Of a stretch of DNA of 25,875 bases, positions 1 through 7,962 are shown in pieces (positions within the stretch are counted from its first letter, which is position 1; each line of letters opens with the position of its first letter). A program made the position numbers and the translations under genes. The stretch is from Hallerella sp963629575 (GTDB taxonomy: Bacteria > Fibrobacterota > Fibrobacteria > Fibrobacterales > Fibrobacteraceae). The notes below the pieces were generated by a model. The model did no database searches. It was not told where the DNA came from and worked only from the letters and a program-made list of their open reading frames with translations. The stretch spans positions 1 to 25,875 of the forward strand of contig CAVGIM010000044.1 of NCBI GenBank assembly GCA_963629575.1. The letters are read 5' to 3'.

Positions 1-21
1 GCAAGGCAGAAAATTTAGACG

Positions 22-44
22 GCCTCCCTCGCGGGAGGCTTTTT
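22..44 (+). terminator. Rho-independent terminator of a gene left of the window
   Basis: A perfect 7-bp stem (22-28 with 33-39) closes a TCGC loop and is followed directly by five T on the plus strand. It most likely ends a plus-strand gene lying before base 1. On the minus strand only a weak T-poor tail follows, so it is at best a poor terminator for the TonB operon arriving from the right. Confidence 0.85.
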
Positions 45-304
45 CGTTTTTGCGGAACTGTCGAATCGCGGCTGTGTTGCATTGACAACTTGAAACCGCC
101 ACCCCTTAAATGTCCTCCAAATGCTGTCAAAATCCCCAGCTTCGTCGTGGAATTCCATGTGAAGCGCACGGGTCGCTCCACGTTTTCCTTCGTTTTCTTT
201 CGAATTTCGGGGAATAGTCTTTCGTATTGCGTGGAATTTTGCTGTGGATTATCACATTTGCCGTTCCTGCGCCAAGTTTGTCTGTTCCGGTTTTTTACCG
301 AGAT
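45..304. other. Non-coding stretch downstream of the TonB operon
   Basis: These 260 bases separate the terminator at 22-44 from the stop codon of the last gene of the minus-strand operon. Open frames here are short, have no ribosome binding site and show no family resemblance. I see no tRNA, no strong hairpin followed by T on the minus strand, and no convincing promoter. It is probably the 3' untranslated tail of the operon. Confidence 0.5.
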
Positions 305-1375
305 TTACGCGAGTCGAAACTTCTCGATCAAGTCGTCCCGATTCGAACTTTCCAGGAAATAGGCCAGGGCTTTGCGCTCGCCGTCATTCGCCGTCGGAAT
401 TTCCTTTTCGTGGCGCTCCAGGTAGCGAGAGATCCTGTCCCATTCGCCAAGTGTCACAAGAATGCATCCATACATGGGCGAAAACCGATCGCCGAGACGG
501 AACTTTTCGTGGGAATCGAGCAGTTCCTCCTTGCGGGCCGGCGAAACCACTTCGCAGAGACCTTTGAGGTGCGCCTCCTTTGGATATTTTTCGTAAAGGG
601 CTTCCGCCAATTCCACGGCTTCCCTTTTCTTTTCTTCCTTGAAGAGAAGCCCGATCTTCAAATCCATGTAATCTTCCTCGTCGGCTCCTTCGGGATTCTT
701 GACTTCGTCGGCCAGTCGGTTCGCATTGGGCAGGTCGTTCGCGGCATAGTAAATGTTTGCCACGCCGAGAAGGGTTTCATTTGTCCGGTCCGGATCCTTC
801 CGAAACGCGACCTTTTCGTAAAGGACCGGATCGTTCGCCCCGTCCGCCATGAAAAGAAGTCCCGATAAAATTTCTTCCTCGTTTTCCAGCCTGTGGACCG
901 TTATGGTCGAAAGAACCATTTCCACAACGCGTTGCATTTCTTCTTGGGAAAGGAACTCGTGCGCTTCAAAGAAGACATCCAGACGCGCTTCTTCATCGAC
1001 GGAATTTACAAGCAAGTCATGCGTTAGATTCATGACATATTCGCGATTTTCCAAATTCTTGGCCTTTTCTTCGAAGAGAGAGGCGGCATCATCGAACAGT
1101 TTCTGGACCTCGTTGAAGAATTTTTCGTCGCTTTCGTCGTCGAAATGGGCGTAGCAGTTCATGAGCCAGACAATCATTTCCATGATTTCGGCGTCCGATT
1201 CCAGCTTTTGGATTTTTTCGAAATTCCACGCCAAAAAACGGAAAACTGCCTCCAAGGGCTCGTCGTACAACTCTCCCCTGGCAATCGAAACGAGCGCCGA
1301 CCGAATCTTGTCCGTCTCGCGCATGTTGGAACGGGCCAGAGCCTCGGATTTCCAGACTTTTTTCTTCTTTGCCAT
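305..1375 (-). CDS. Cytoplasmic helical-repeat protein of unknown function, last gene of the TonB operon
   Basis: This 356-residue protein is not one I recognise. It has a lysine-rich start (MAKKKKVW), no signal peptide and no membrane segment. It is acidic and almost entirely helical, with repeated helix pairs; the part around residues 195-290 reads like degenerate TPRs (for example NETLLGVANIYYAANDLPNA). It starts one base after the stop of the preceding TPR gene (TAA-C-ATG), with AAGGA about six bases upstream, so it is translated as the seventh gene of the tonB operon. The position suggests a cytoplasmic accessory of that system, but this is inference only. An unrelated passenger gene is the alternative. 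Confidence 0.8.
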   Translation of the reverse strand: MAKKKKVWKSEALARSNMRETDKIRSALVSIARGELYDEPLEAVFRFLAWNFEKIQKLESDAEIMEMIVWLMNCYAHFDDESDEKFFNEVQKLFDDAASLFEEKAKNLENREYVMNLTHDLLVNSVDEEARLDVFFEAHEFLSQEEMQRVVEMVLSTITVHRLENEEEILSGLLFMADGANDPVLYEKVAFRKDPDRTNETLLGVANIYYAANDLPNANRLADEVKNPEGADEEDYMDLKIGLLFKEEKKREAVELAEALYEKYPKEAHLKGLCEVVSPARKEELLDSHEKFRLGDRFSPMYGCILVTLGEWDRISRYLERHEKEIPTANDGERKALAYFLESSNRDDLIEKFRLA

Positions 1376-1376
1376 G

Positions 1377-2375
1377 TTATTTCCTTCCTAGAATACGTTG
1401 ATAGACTTCCTGGGACTTCGCTTCGTCTCCGGCGTTGTAATAAGCGTTTCCGACATTTTCCGCCCCGATTCGCCCTTGCGAATTTCCAAGCTTCCAGGCG
1501 TCCATGTAGTTTTCGAGAGCTTCGCCGTAACGTTTCTGCGAAAAATAGATTTGCCCCAAATCGACAAGCAGCAGGTCCTTGCCCTTTTCGAAGCGGAGCC
1601 CTTCTTCGAGCGTAAAAATCGCCATCCACGGAGAATCGTCCGCGAGATACATCTGTGCGAGATAGCGCCTTGCCGACGTATTCTGCGGATCGGTCAAGAG
1701 CCCGCTTTCCATTTCGCGAATCGCCTTTTTCGTCGAATCCATCCTTGCGTAATAGTGGGACAAGGTATAATGGACATCGGCGCCGGCGCTTGCCGTGTTA
1801 TCGACGGCACGCTTTAGTGTCCTGATGGCATATTCGTAATCGCCAAGCGTTTCATAGACTTCCGCAAGGCCATACCAGGCTTCGATTCGGTCTGGATTCA
1901 ATCGCGTAGCCGCTTCGAAATGCCTTTGCGCCAAGGCCAGTCCGTGCGACTTGAGAAAGCACTCGCCAAGCGCATAATGGATGTGGTCCGATTCTTCGCC
2001 AAGGTCAAGCGCGCGCCTGTAGGCGGAAATCGCAAGTCCGTAGTCGCCTCCCAGATAGTAGAGATCTCCCAAAAGCACCCAGGCCCGGAAAAAATCCGGC
2101 ATCAGTTCCACGGTACGCCGGTAGGCGACGATCGCGATGTTCTTCTTGTCTAGCTGGACAAGGCTGTTTCCCAGGTTGAACCAGGCAAACGGCTCGTACC
2201 TGCCGTCCTGAATCGCCGCCCGGTACATCTTGACCGCCCGCTTGTAATCGCCCTTGTCGTAAAGCTCGTTCGCCTGCTTGAAAAAGTCTTCCGCAAAAAG
2301 CGATGAACAAAGCGCAAACACGGCGACAAGAACAAGCGCGGGCAAATGCGTCTTCTGGCGGATTCTACGGAACAA
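1377..2375 (-). CDS. Periplasmic TPR protein of the TonB2/TtpC-type operon
   Basis: This 332-residue protein has a cleavable signal peptide (hydrophobic stretch 11-26, likely cut after the Ala at about 28). It then carries an almost continuous run of tetratricopeptide repeats, such as AWFNLGNSLVQLDKKNIAIVA, residues about 63-83, and AWYGLAEVYETLGDYEYAI further on. TPR arrays bind other proteins, and a periplasmic TPR protein is the usual companion of TtpC-type TonB clusters (family knowledge from Vibrio and relatives). The gene overlaps the end of tonB by 11 bases, indicating translational coupling. Its exact partner cannot be read from the sequence. Confidence 0.88.
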   Translation of the reverse strand: MFRRIRQKTHLPALVLVAVFALCSSLFAEDFFKQANELYDKGDYKRAVKMYRAAIQDGRYEPFAWFNLGNSLVQLDKKNIAIVAYRRTVELMPDFFRAWVLLGDLYYLGGDYGLAISAYRRALDLGEESDHIHYALGECFLKSHGLALAQRHFEAATRLNPDRIEAWYGLAEVYETLGDYEYAIRTLKRAVDNTASAGADVHYTLSHYYARMDSTKKAIREMESGLLTDPQNTSARRYLAQMYLADDSPWMAIFTLEEGLRFEKGKDLLLVDLGQIYFSQKRYGEALENYMDAWKLGNSQGRIGAENVGNAYYNAGDEAKSQEVYQRILGRK

Positions 2376-3027
2376 ACTTGAACTCCTTGGTCGCTTTCTG
2401 CGCTACGGGATAGTTGCCAAGCTTTGCCGGTTCGAATTTCCACGCGCGAATCGCCTTGAGCGCTTCGCTTTCGAAACCGTAGCCTTTCGGATCGACCGAA
2501 AGGACATTTGCGCCCGTTACGTTTCCATAGACGTCAATGACCATGAACACCTTCACGTAGCCCGCAACGCCGAGCTTTTTCGCGCGATCCGGATAGACGG
2601 GATTTACCGCCTTGAGCGCGCGAGCTTCCTCATCGACATCCCCCGCTTCATAGACGACGTTCTGCATTCCGCCGCCAGCGCCGACGGCGACACCGTCCCC
2701 CGCTCCGTCTCCGCGCGACAGCGAAAGGTCCAGCTGGAAATTGGAACTGCGGCGTTCTCCGCCAGACATCCGGGAATTCGCCTTGAACGAATTCGGCTGC
2801 GCGATTTTCCGAATCTGCCTTTGCGGCAAGACCTTTTTCTTCTCGTGAATTATCGTCTCGACTTCGGTCAGCTCTTCCAGACGCGGCTTTTGCGGCGTGG
2901 AATCCGTTCGAAAGAGCAAGACGTTCAGAACGGGAATCGCCAGGAAAAAAAACGAATTGATAGCCAAGGCGAAAAGAATCGCCAAGATCCAGCGCGAATG
3001 GAAGAGAATTGTCGAAAGACGCTTCAA
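2365..3027 (-). CDS. tonB: TonB family energy transducer, TTG start
   Basis: This 220-residue protein carries force from the inner-membrane ExbB/ExbD motor to outer-membrane TonB-dependent receptors. It has one N-terminal membrane helix (about residues 10-37), a short linker including a Gly-rich piece, and a TonB C-terminal domain (about 140-220) with the typical YPDRAKKLGVAGYVKV start and an AIRAWKFEPAK core. The linker lacks the long Pro-rich section of E. coli TonB, as in TonB2-type proteins. I chose TTG at 3027: it lies two bases after the exbD stop, with AGGAG five bases upstream, and gives a typical MKRLS start. The first upstream ATG (3081) would overlap exbD by 52 bases and add a non-family leader. 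Confidence 0.9.
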   Translation of the reverse strand: MKRLSTILFHSRWILAILFALAINSFFFLAIPVLNVLLFRTDSTPQKPRLEELTEVETIIHEKKKVLPQRQIRKIAQPNSFKANSRMSGGERRSSNFQLDLSLSRGDGAGDGVAVGAGGGMQNVVYEAGDVDEEARALKAVNPVYPDRAKKLGVAGYVKVFMVIDVYGNVTGANVLSVDPKGYGFESEALKAIRAWKFEPAKLGNYPVAQKATKEFKFVP

Positions 3028-3029
3028 TC

Positions 3030-3431
3030 CTACTCCTTCGAAGCCGAAATGGAGACCTTGCGAACGTGCGCCAGATTGCATTCGTCAAGCACATCGACGA
3101 TTTTTCCCGAAGGCGCGTCCCGGTCGGAAACGATGATGACAGGCCTATCCGGAGATTCCGCCATCATCTGCCGGAGAATCGTCTGGAGCGACGAAAGGTT
3201 CACCTGCGTTTCGTTGATGTGGATTGTCCCCTGCCGCGTCACGCCGATGAGGATGCTTTCTTGCGAAAGTTCCTTGACCGAGCTCGCCTTGGGCTTTGAA
3301 ACGTCAATGCCCGTTTCCCGCGTGAATGTCGAGGTGACGACAAAAAAGATAAGCAGGATGAACGTCATGTCCATCATCGGAGAAATGTCGATTCCGCTGC
3401 TTCGGCGGCGATCCCTGCGAAAGAAGCTCAT
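3030..3431 (-). CDS. exbD: ExbD/TolR family proton-channel subunit
   Basis: The 133-residue protein has a short basic cytoplasmic N-terminus, one membrane helix (about residues 20-38) and a periplasmic domain ending in DVLDECNLAHVRKVS. Asp21, in ISPMMDMTFILL, is the conserved protonatable residue of the family. With ExbB it forms the proton-driven motor that powers TonB. The ATG overlaps the stop of the preceding exbB gene by four bases (ATGA), so the two are probably translated in a fixed ratio. Gene order and ExbD2-like length point to a TonB system rather than Tol-Pal or a flagellar stator. Confidence 0.93.
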   Translation of the reverse strand: MSFFRRDRRRSSGIDISPMMDMTFILLIFFVVTSTFTRETGIDVSKPKASSVKELSQESILIGVTRQGTIHINETQVNLSSLQTILRQMMAESPDRPVIIVSDRDAPSGKIVDVLDECNLAHVRKVSISASKE

Positions 3432-3991
3432 GCCTTTTCCTCCGAGAATATTTCGTTTTCGAATGCGCTCGCGTCCCTGTCCGCGGAACTTTTCAGGCTC
3501 TCTATCCGAGCGACCAGCTGGTTGTTGGCGACGACGAGCGGAAAGGCGACAAGAAGCCCCGCCTGGGTCGTGAGCAAGGCCTCGGAAATGCCGTCCGCCA
3601 AGAGCACCGGATTTCCAAATCCAAAGGACTGGATGGTATCGAACACATGAACCATTCCCGACACGGTTCCTAAAAGCCCGAGCATCGGAGCCAGCGCGGC
3701 GCAAATGGATATCGAGGGAAAGGAACGGGAAAAATCCACATCGACCGAATGGCGAGCGGCATCGAGCGCATAGCGCACGGCGTTCCTTCCCAGCGGAGCG
3801 TTCCGGGAAATAACGCTTCGAAACTGCGCCCGAATTCCCCACTCCTTTCCGCTTTTCGCTCGGCGATAGGCAAAGAAACGCTCAAGAAGAAGCGTCCAGG
3901 CGTAAAAGCCGACGAGAAAAATCGGAAGCATCACCCAGCCGCCTTGGACCAGCAGCGAACGAACTTCTTCCAGGACGGAGAGGCGAAGCAT
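3428..3991 (-). CDS. exbB: Short ExbB/TolQ proton-channel protein (ExbB2-like)
   Basis: This 187-residue MotA/TolQ/ExbB protein has three membrane helices. Helix 1 is near residues 17-37. The conserved core APMLGLLGTVSGMVHVFD (about 110-127) and the ISEALLTTQAGLLVAFP segment (about 143-159) form the channel. The start ATG at 3991 comes one base after the stop of the long ExbB gene; an upstream in-frame start at 4075 would run into that gene and adds no family sequence. In TtpC-type systems this protein pairs with ExbD, while the larger paralogue upstream has a separate essential role. Confidence 0.92.
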   Translation of the reverse strand: MLRLSVLEEVRSLLVQGGWVMLPIFLVGFYAWTLLLERFFAYRRAKSGKEWGIRAQFRSVISRNAPLGRNAVRYALDAARHSVDVDFSRSFPSISICAALAPMLGLLGTVSGMVHVFDTIQSFGFGNPVLLADGISEALLTTQAGLLVAFPLVVANNQLVARIESLKSSADRDASAFENEIFSEEKA

Positions 3992-3992
3992 G

Positions 3993-5471
3993 TCAGCCCC
4001 GAATCCAGCGGGAATTGAGAATGGCCAGTCCGGCCTTTTCCATCCGGGCGCGGATCCCGTCAACACGGTTCGCAAGGAACGTGTGCAAAAGCTGGAGCGG
4101 AATCGCGACGATCAGGCCCGCTTCGGTCGTCACGAGGGCGACGGAAATGCCTCCGGCCAAAAGCTTCGGGTCGGATGTTCCATGCATCGTGATGACCTGG
4201 AAAAGTTGGATCATTCCCATCACGGTTCCCAAAAGCCCGAGGAGCGGAGCCGTCGTCGCCATGACGGAAATCGTGGAAAGCCCGCGTTCCAGAGCGGGAA
4301 CCTCCGCGGCAAAGACTTCCTCGATGGCCTTTTCCGCCGAAGCCCTGTCCGCATAGTCCTTGAGAATTCCCGACTGGATGACTTTTCCCACCGAGCCGTG
4401 CATCTTTTTCGCGAGAAGCCTCGCCTCCTCCAGATTCCCGGAAGAAGCCAAGTCCACAACCTTGCGATAGCGGAGTGAGGCGCCCTTGACAAGCAGGACG
4501 ACGAACCGCTCGATGACGAGAAAAATCCCGACAACAAGAAGAAGGGCGATGGGATACATCAAAATTCCGCCGTCGTGGAACGTTTGCAGAAGAGTGTCCC
4601 GAAGAGACTTCTCTTCCGAATTGGCAAGCTCCGTCGAAAGCGCCGTGCTCAGCAGGACATCGACCGGGAGCATCATGTATTGGGAATCCCTCGACGCCTC
4701 AAACGCCTGAAAGACTTCCGCATGGATACTTCCCGAGTTCATGTTCCGATAGGCAAACGACACGCCGCGTTCTCCCGCGACCGGAAGCATCATCGAGACC
4801 AAGCTGTCCGCGCCCGAAGAACGGCGTACCGCATAGATTCCGCCAAGTCGAATTTCTTCGCCGGTAACGACCGTCCCGTCGAAGACCAGTTCCCCGGTTT
4901 TCCATTCGATTTCGCGGCTAAAGGCTAGTTCTCCTTTCGCCAGTTCGAAAAAGCCCTTCGCGACTTTCAGCGGATTGTCCTTGTAAAGCGCGGCGCCTTT
5001 TTCCGCCCGGTTGAATTCCTCGATCCGCTGCGGCAATCGGTAGGGAATGCCCCGTTCCCGAATTTCCCTGAACGGTTCGATAAGTGACTTGTCGGCGACA
5101 AGAGAAAGGAATTCCGTCCGTTTTTCCTCCGCGTTCTGCTTGACTTGCGCCAAGTCTTCCCGGGCGACCCGAACATTCTCTTCGAGCCTCACCCGCTCTT
5201 CCATCAGACGGTCCAGGTCGCCCTTCGCCTCTTCGTATTTCTGGTTGAAGAGTTCCCGTTCCTGGTTGGCCTTTTCCCTGTCGTTCCAGCGAGCGGCAAC
5301 TTCCATGTCGCGCTTCTGCCTGGCTTCTTCCAGGTCTGCCTTTGCCTTGTTCAGCTCGGCGCGCTCCCGGACCAGCGCGTCGCCGTTTCCCGAGGGACCT
5401 TGTTGGGAAAGCGCCGTGGAAATCGCGACAAGAAGGACAGGGACGATACGATTCAAGAAATCGGTTCGCAT
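3993..5471 (-). CDS. Long ExbB-like protein with periplasmic coiled coil (TtpC-like)
   Basis: The 492-residue protein has a signal-like N-terminus (residues 5-22), a long charged coiled coil (about 30-120), a mixed globular region (about 125-290) and a C-terminal MotA/TolQ/ExbB module. Membrane helices are near 302-324, 401-424 and 440-463, with the core APLLGLLGTVMGMIQLF. This is the architecture of TtpC, the extra ExbB paralogue required by Vibrio TonB2 systems. The start at 5471 lies two bases after the stop of the DUF3450-like gene, so the pair is coupled. The coiled coil resembles that of the preceding protein, suggesting the two interact across the periplasm (inference). Confidence 0.88.
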   Translation of the reverse strand: MRTDFLNRIVPVLLVAISTALSQQGPSGNGDALVRERAELNKAKADLEEARQKRDMEVAARWNDREKANQERELFNQKYEEAKGDLDRLMEERVRLEENVRVAREDLAQVKQNAEEKRTEFLSLVADKSLIEPFREIRERGIPYRLPQRIEEFNRAEKGAALYKDNPLKVAKGFFELAKGELAFSREIEWKTGELVFDGTVVTGEEIRLGGIYAVRRSSGADSLVSMMLPVAGERGVSFAYRNMNSGSIHAEVFQAFEASRDSQYMMLPVDVLLSTALSTELANSEEKSLRDTLLQTFHDGGILMYPIALLLVVGIFLVIERFVVLLVKGASLRYRKVVDLASSGNLEEARLLAKKMHGSVGKVIQSGILKDYADRASAEKAIEEVFAAEVPALERGLSTISVMATTAPLLGLLGTVMGMIQLFQVITMHGTSDPKLLAGGISVALVTTEAGLIVAIPLQLLHTFLANRVDGIRARMEKAGLAILNSRWIRG

Positions 5472-5473
5472 GG

Positions 5474-6259
5474 CTAGTCCTCCCGCTTTGGAGAAGAAAC
5501 CGGAATTCGGACGATATGCGGAGCGGTCTTTCCATCCGCTACCTTTATCGCGTCCTTTACGTTTGCGCGAAATTCCAGATCTTCCGGAACTTTGTTCCAG
5601 CGGAAACCGTCTCCGGAACGAGAAAGCCAAAAGTAATCGTTACCGTCTCTCGATTCGAAGATTGCCGCCACGGCGCCGAACCGGAAAAACTTTCCCGAAT
5701 ATTCCCGCCCCGTCTCCGGATCGCTGAGGAATCCGTCCCAGCTTTCTGTCGTGTATCCCATCCGGATACGCTCGAAAAAGACTTCCAGTGTACGGGAAAG
5801 CGCGGCGTCCGGAGAGATGATTCCCTTGCGAAGTTCCGAAGCCGTCTCCCGAATATTTTCGACAGCCTGGCTTGTGCGGTAGGGAAAATCCGACTCGAAG
5901 CAGGGAACCAGCGACTCGATTTCCTGCGCCAGGTCCTGCGCGTATTTCTGCTTGCGGGATTCGTAAAGGCGAATCACACCGGCGGACTTGTTGCGCGCCT
6001 CCGAAAGCCTGGAAATTTCCGCCTTCATCGAATCGATTTCCGCCCGGAGCGACTTTTTCTGGTTGTTCAGCAATACGACTTTTTCGCGTCCCGAACGCAC
6101 AAAGGCTTCGTGGCGTTCGCGTTCCTCGGCGTGAAGCCTTTTTTCGCGCGCGGTCTCTTCGTTTACCGCCTTGATCTGGCGACGAACGCCATCGACGGTT
6201 TCCGCGGAAAGGGCAAATCCCAAGCCTAGCAGGACTATCAGAAAAAACAATCTGTTCAT
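5474..6259 (-). CDS. DUF3450-like periplasmic coiled-coil protein, first gene of the TonB operon
   Basis: The 261-residue protein has a signal peptide (MNRLFFLIVLLGLGFALSA, cut near residue 19), a long coiled coil (about 20-120) and a C-terminal globular part that ends in a short beta-rich region. Length, layout and position just before the TtpC-like gene match the DUF3450 proteins that head TtpC/TonB2 clusters. Their exact role is unsettled. I chose the ATG at 6259: an ATG 15 bases earlier would precede the hydrophobic core and overlap the promoter-like box. No Shine-Dalgarno is visible; a TATCTTTG box sits four bases before this ATG, suggesting a leaderless message. Confidence 0.82.
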   Translation of the reverse strand: MNRLFFLIVLLGLGFALSAETVDGVRRQIKAVNEETAREKRLHAEERERHEAFVRSGREKVVLLNNQKKSLRAEIDSMKAEISRLSEARNKSAGVIRLYESRKQKYAQDLAQEIESLVPCFESDFPYRTSQAVENIRETASELRKGIISPDAALSRTLEVFFERIRMGYTTESWDGFLSDPETGREYSGKFFRFGAVAAIFESRDGNDYFWLSRSGDGFRWNKVPEDLEFRANVKDAIKVADGKTAPHIVRIPVSSPKRED

Positions 6260-6263
6260 GGGC

Positions 6264-6271
6264 CAAAGATA
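6264..6271 (-). promoter_or_regulatory. -10-like TATCTTTG box directly before the TonB operon
   Basis: On the minus strand TATCTTTG ends four bases before the ATG at 6259. It fits the TAnnTTTG consensus of Bacteroidetes-type promoters and has the same spacing as the box before hslO. With transcription beginning 6-7 bases after the TATCTT core, the message would start at the ATG itself. A matching upstream (-33) element is not clear, because that space holds the terminator of the ankyrin gene. Confidence 0.55.
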
Positions 6272-6272
6272 C

Positions 6273-6300
6273 AAAAAACGCCCGCCAAAAAGCGAGCGTT
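6273..6300 (-). terminator. Terminator of the ankyrin lipoprotein gene, abutting the TonB operon promoter
   Basis: Read on the minus strand, a 9-bp stem (6300-6292 with 6285-6277, one T-G wobble) with a six-base T-rich loop is followed by a run of T ending at 6273. It sits between the ankyrin gene and the DUF3450-like gene and marks the TonB genes as a separate transcript. Its T tail runs into the -10-like box at 6271-6264. Confidence 0.8.
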
Positions 6301-6354
6301 GACCAGTTTACCGCCAAGGAAAGCGAACGGAAACCTCTAAAGAGACCGAAAAAA

Positions 6355-7092
6355 TCAGCGACCGAATTCCTTGATGTATGCCGGCGTGTTCTTCGCCCCG
6401 TGCTTTTTCAGGTAAGCGATAAGCCGTGTGTAGCCTTCGTTCCTCGCCCAGTCGAGGACCGAATAGCCCTGGCCGCATTTCGCGTTCACATCGACGCCCT
6501 TCGAAACGAGATATACCATCGCATCGTAGTTTCCGCCCTTGACCGCCAGGTGAAGGGGATAATACGTGTCTGCGCCGCGCGTTTCGAGAGGCGCACCGGC
6601 ATCGCCTAGGATCTGCAAGATGTCCGCATAGCCTAGCTTTGCGGCAAGAGCCACGGCCTGGGCCGAGTTCTGGATTTCGCCGGTTTCCTTCATCTTCGCC
6701 ACGAGAAATTCCACGACGTCCTTTCGCTTGTTTTCGATAGCGTCTTCCAAGAAAGTCTTGCCGTTGCTGTTTGTTCCGTCAAGCTTTGCGCCATGGTCCG
6801 CCAGGTACTGGATCATCTCCAGGTTTCCCTTGTTCACGGCAATGGCCATCGCGTTGTTGCCGTTTTCGTTCGGCGCGTCGATTTCGTAAGAGGCCTTGAG
6901 AAACAGCGACATCATGGCGGTATCGCTCGAAACGACATACGAGATGAACTTGTTCGGGGTCAAGGGAATGCTCTGCTTTGCCAGATGCTTGCGCACGGAA
7001 GCCGGATCGTTTGGATCCATTTCGTCGGAACAGGCGGAAAGACAGAGCGAAAGGGCGCACGCGCCCACGGCCAGAAAGAATTTCTTTTGCAT
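6355..7092 (-). CDS. Ankyrin-repeat lipoprotein
   Basis: The 245-residue protein has a lipoprotein signal (MQKKFFLAVGACALSLCLSAC, acylated Cys21) followed by Ser rather than Asp, which predicts export to the outer membrane. About five ankyrin repeats fill residues 65-235, for example NGNNAMAIAVNKGNLEMIQY and YYPLHLAVKGGNYDAMVYLV. Ankyrin arrays bind proteins; nothing here shows catalysis. The start at 7092 has GGAGA eight bases upstream; an in-frame ATG at 7134 would place 14 residues before the lipoprotein signal. A terminator separates it from the TonB operon, so a functional link is only suggested by adjacency. Confidence 0.88.
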   Translation of the reverse strand: MQKKFFLAVGACALSLCLSACSDEMDPNDPASVRKHLAKQSIPLTPNKFISYVVSSDTAMMSLFLKASYEIDAPNENGNNAMAIAVNKGNLEMIQYLADHGAKLDGTNSNGKTFLEDAIENKRKDVVEFLVAKMKETGEIQNSAQAVALAAKLGYADILQILGDAGAPLETRGADTYYPLHLAVKGGNYDAMVYLVSKGVDVNAKCGQGYSVLDWARNEGYTRLIAYLKKHGAKNTPAYIKEFGR

Positions 7093-7153
7093 CGAAAAAA
7101 TCTCCAAATGGGGAAAATCAACAAGAAAATACACAATTTTTCAAGGAACGGAT

Positions 7154-7184
7154 AAAAATTTGCGTAAATTTTCCAAAAATTTGC
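7154..7184. repeat. Two 10-bp direct repeats 21 bp apart in a divergent promoter region
   Basis: AAAAATTTGC occurs at 7154-7163 and again at 7175-7184, a 21-bp period that puts both copies on the same face of the helix. They lie in the AT-rich 140-base gap between the divergent ankyrin lipoprotein and barrel genes. This would suit a regulator binding as a tandem pair, but AT-rich sequence can repeat by chance. Confidence 0.35.
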
Positions 7185-7232
7185 AGAGAGCGCCATGTTC
7201 TTTCCCACAAAAAAATATAAACTTATGCCGTG

Positions 7233-7961
7233 ATGCTTCGAAAGCCTTTCCATATTCCGCTTTTTCTCGTTCTGGCTTTTCTTGTCGGGACGGCTTTTGC
7301 CGTGACCGACTCCACCGCCATTTCGCCAGGTTTTGGCAAGGATTCGCTGCAAACCCCGGGAAAGACCGAGAAGTCCAGTCCTCTCGTTCACATCGGATTC
7401 ATGTACGAAGTGGCGAGACTTCACAAGGCGGACTTGAGCTACGACATGACCCGCGAGGGCAAGGGCTACCGTCTCGATGTCGATGTTTCGGACATGGTCG
7501 GCATAGTCGGACGCTATGGGCTGAACCAGTGGATTTCGTTTATCGGAATCCTGGGGTACCAGAAGTTCGACATCGGCTACGCTCCGAAATCCGGGGATTC
7601 CCCGAAAGACAGGAAAAGGTTCGGCATCCAGAACATTCTTCTGCAACTAGACGCCGAAGTCGGCTTCTCGTTCCTCGAACTGAAAAATTACCAGTTCCGC
7701 CTGCTCGGATTTTGCGGCGGAACGACAGGCATCTCGCTTATCGGAGACGACTATTACATGAATACGCCGCTTTTCGGCTACACCCGCGGCATCGCGCTAC
7801 AGATAAGCGTTCACCGCGTCGAGCTTCTCGCCGGCTTGCGCTCTTCGCACATCTATTTCCACACTTACAAAACTAGCCACAGAAACGAAGACGATTACTC
7901 GTTCATGCTCGACTTTGACACGATGTCGTCTCCCTTTTTCTCTATCGGAATTGGATTCTAG
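7233..7961 (+). CDS. Exported, probable small outer-membrane beta-barrel protein
   Basis: I do not recognise the family. The 242-residue product has a signal peptide (hydrophobic 8-20, cleavage after AFA near residue 23). The mature part is rich in alternating polar/aromatic strands (for example YNFRL-like segments at 150-160) and ends in a strand finishing with Phe (FFSIGIGF), the usual terminal signature of outer-membrane barrels. Length suggests 8-10 strands. I took the ATG at 7233; a GTG at 7230 is equally possible and stands eight bases after a TATAAA box. The epimerase gene follows after one base, so the two share a message. Confidence 0.72.
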   Translation: MLRKPFHIPLFLVLAFLVGTAFAVTDSTAISPGFGKDSLQTPGKTEKSSPLVHIGFMYEVARLHKADLSYDMTREGKGYRLDVDVSDMVGIVGRYGLNQWISFIGILGYQKFDIGYAPKSGDSPKDRKRFGIQNILLQLDAEVGFSFLELKNYQFRLLGFCGGTTGISLIGDDYYMNTPLFGYTRGIALQISVHRVELLAGLRSSHIYFHTYKTSHRNEDDYSFMLDFDTMSSPFFSIGIGF

Positions 7962-7962
7962 C

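Noticed and set aside
2278..3573. 431-codon plus-strand open frame across the tonB and exbD genes
   Set aside because: It is antisense to clear TonB and ExbD sequences, shows no family motifs, and is Arg-rich as expected for a shadow of a GC-biased gene.
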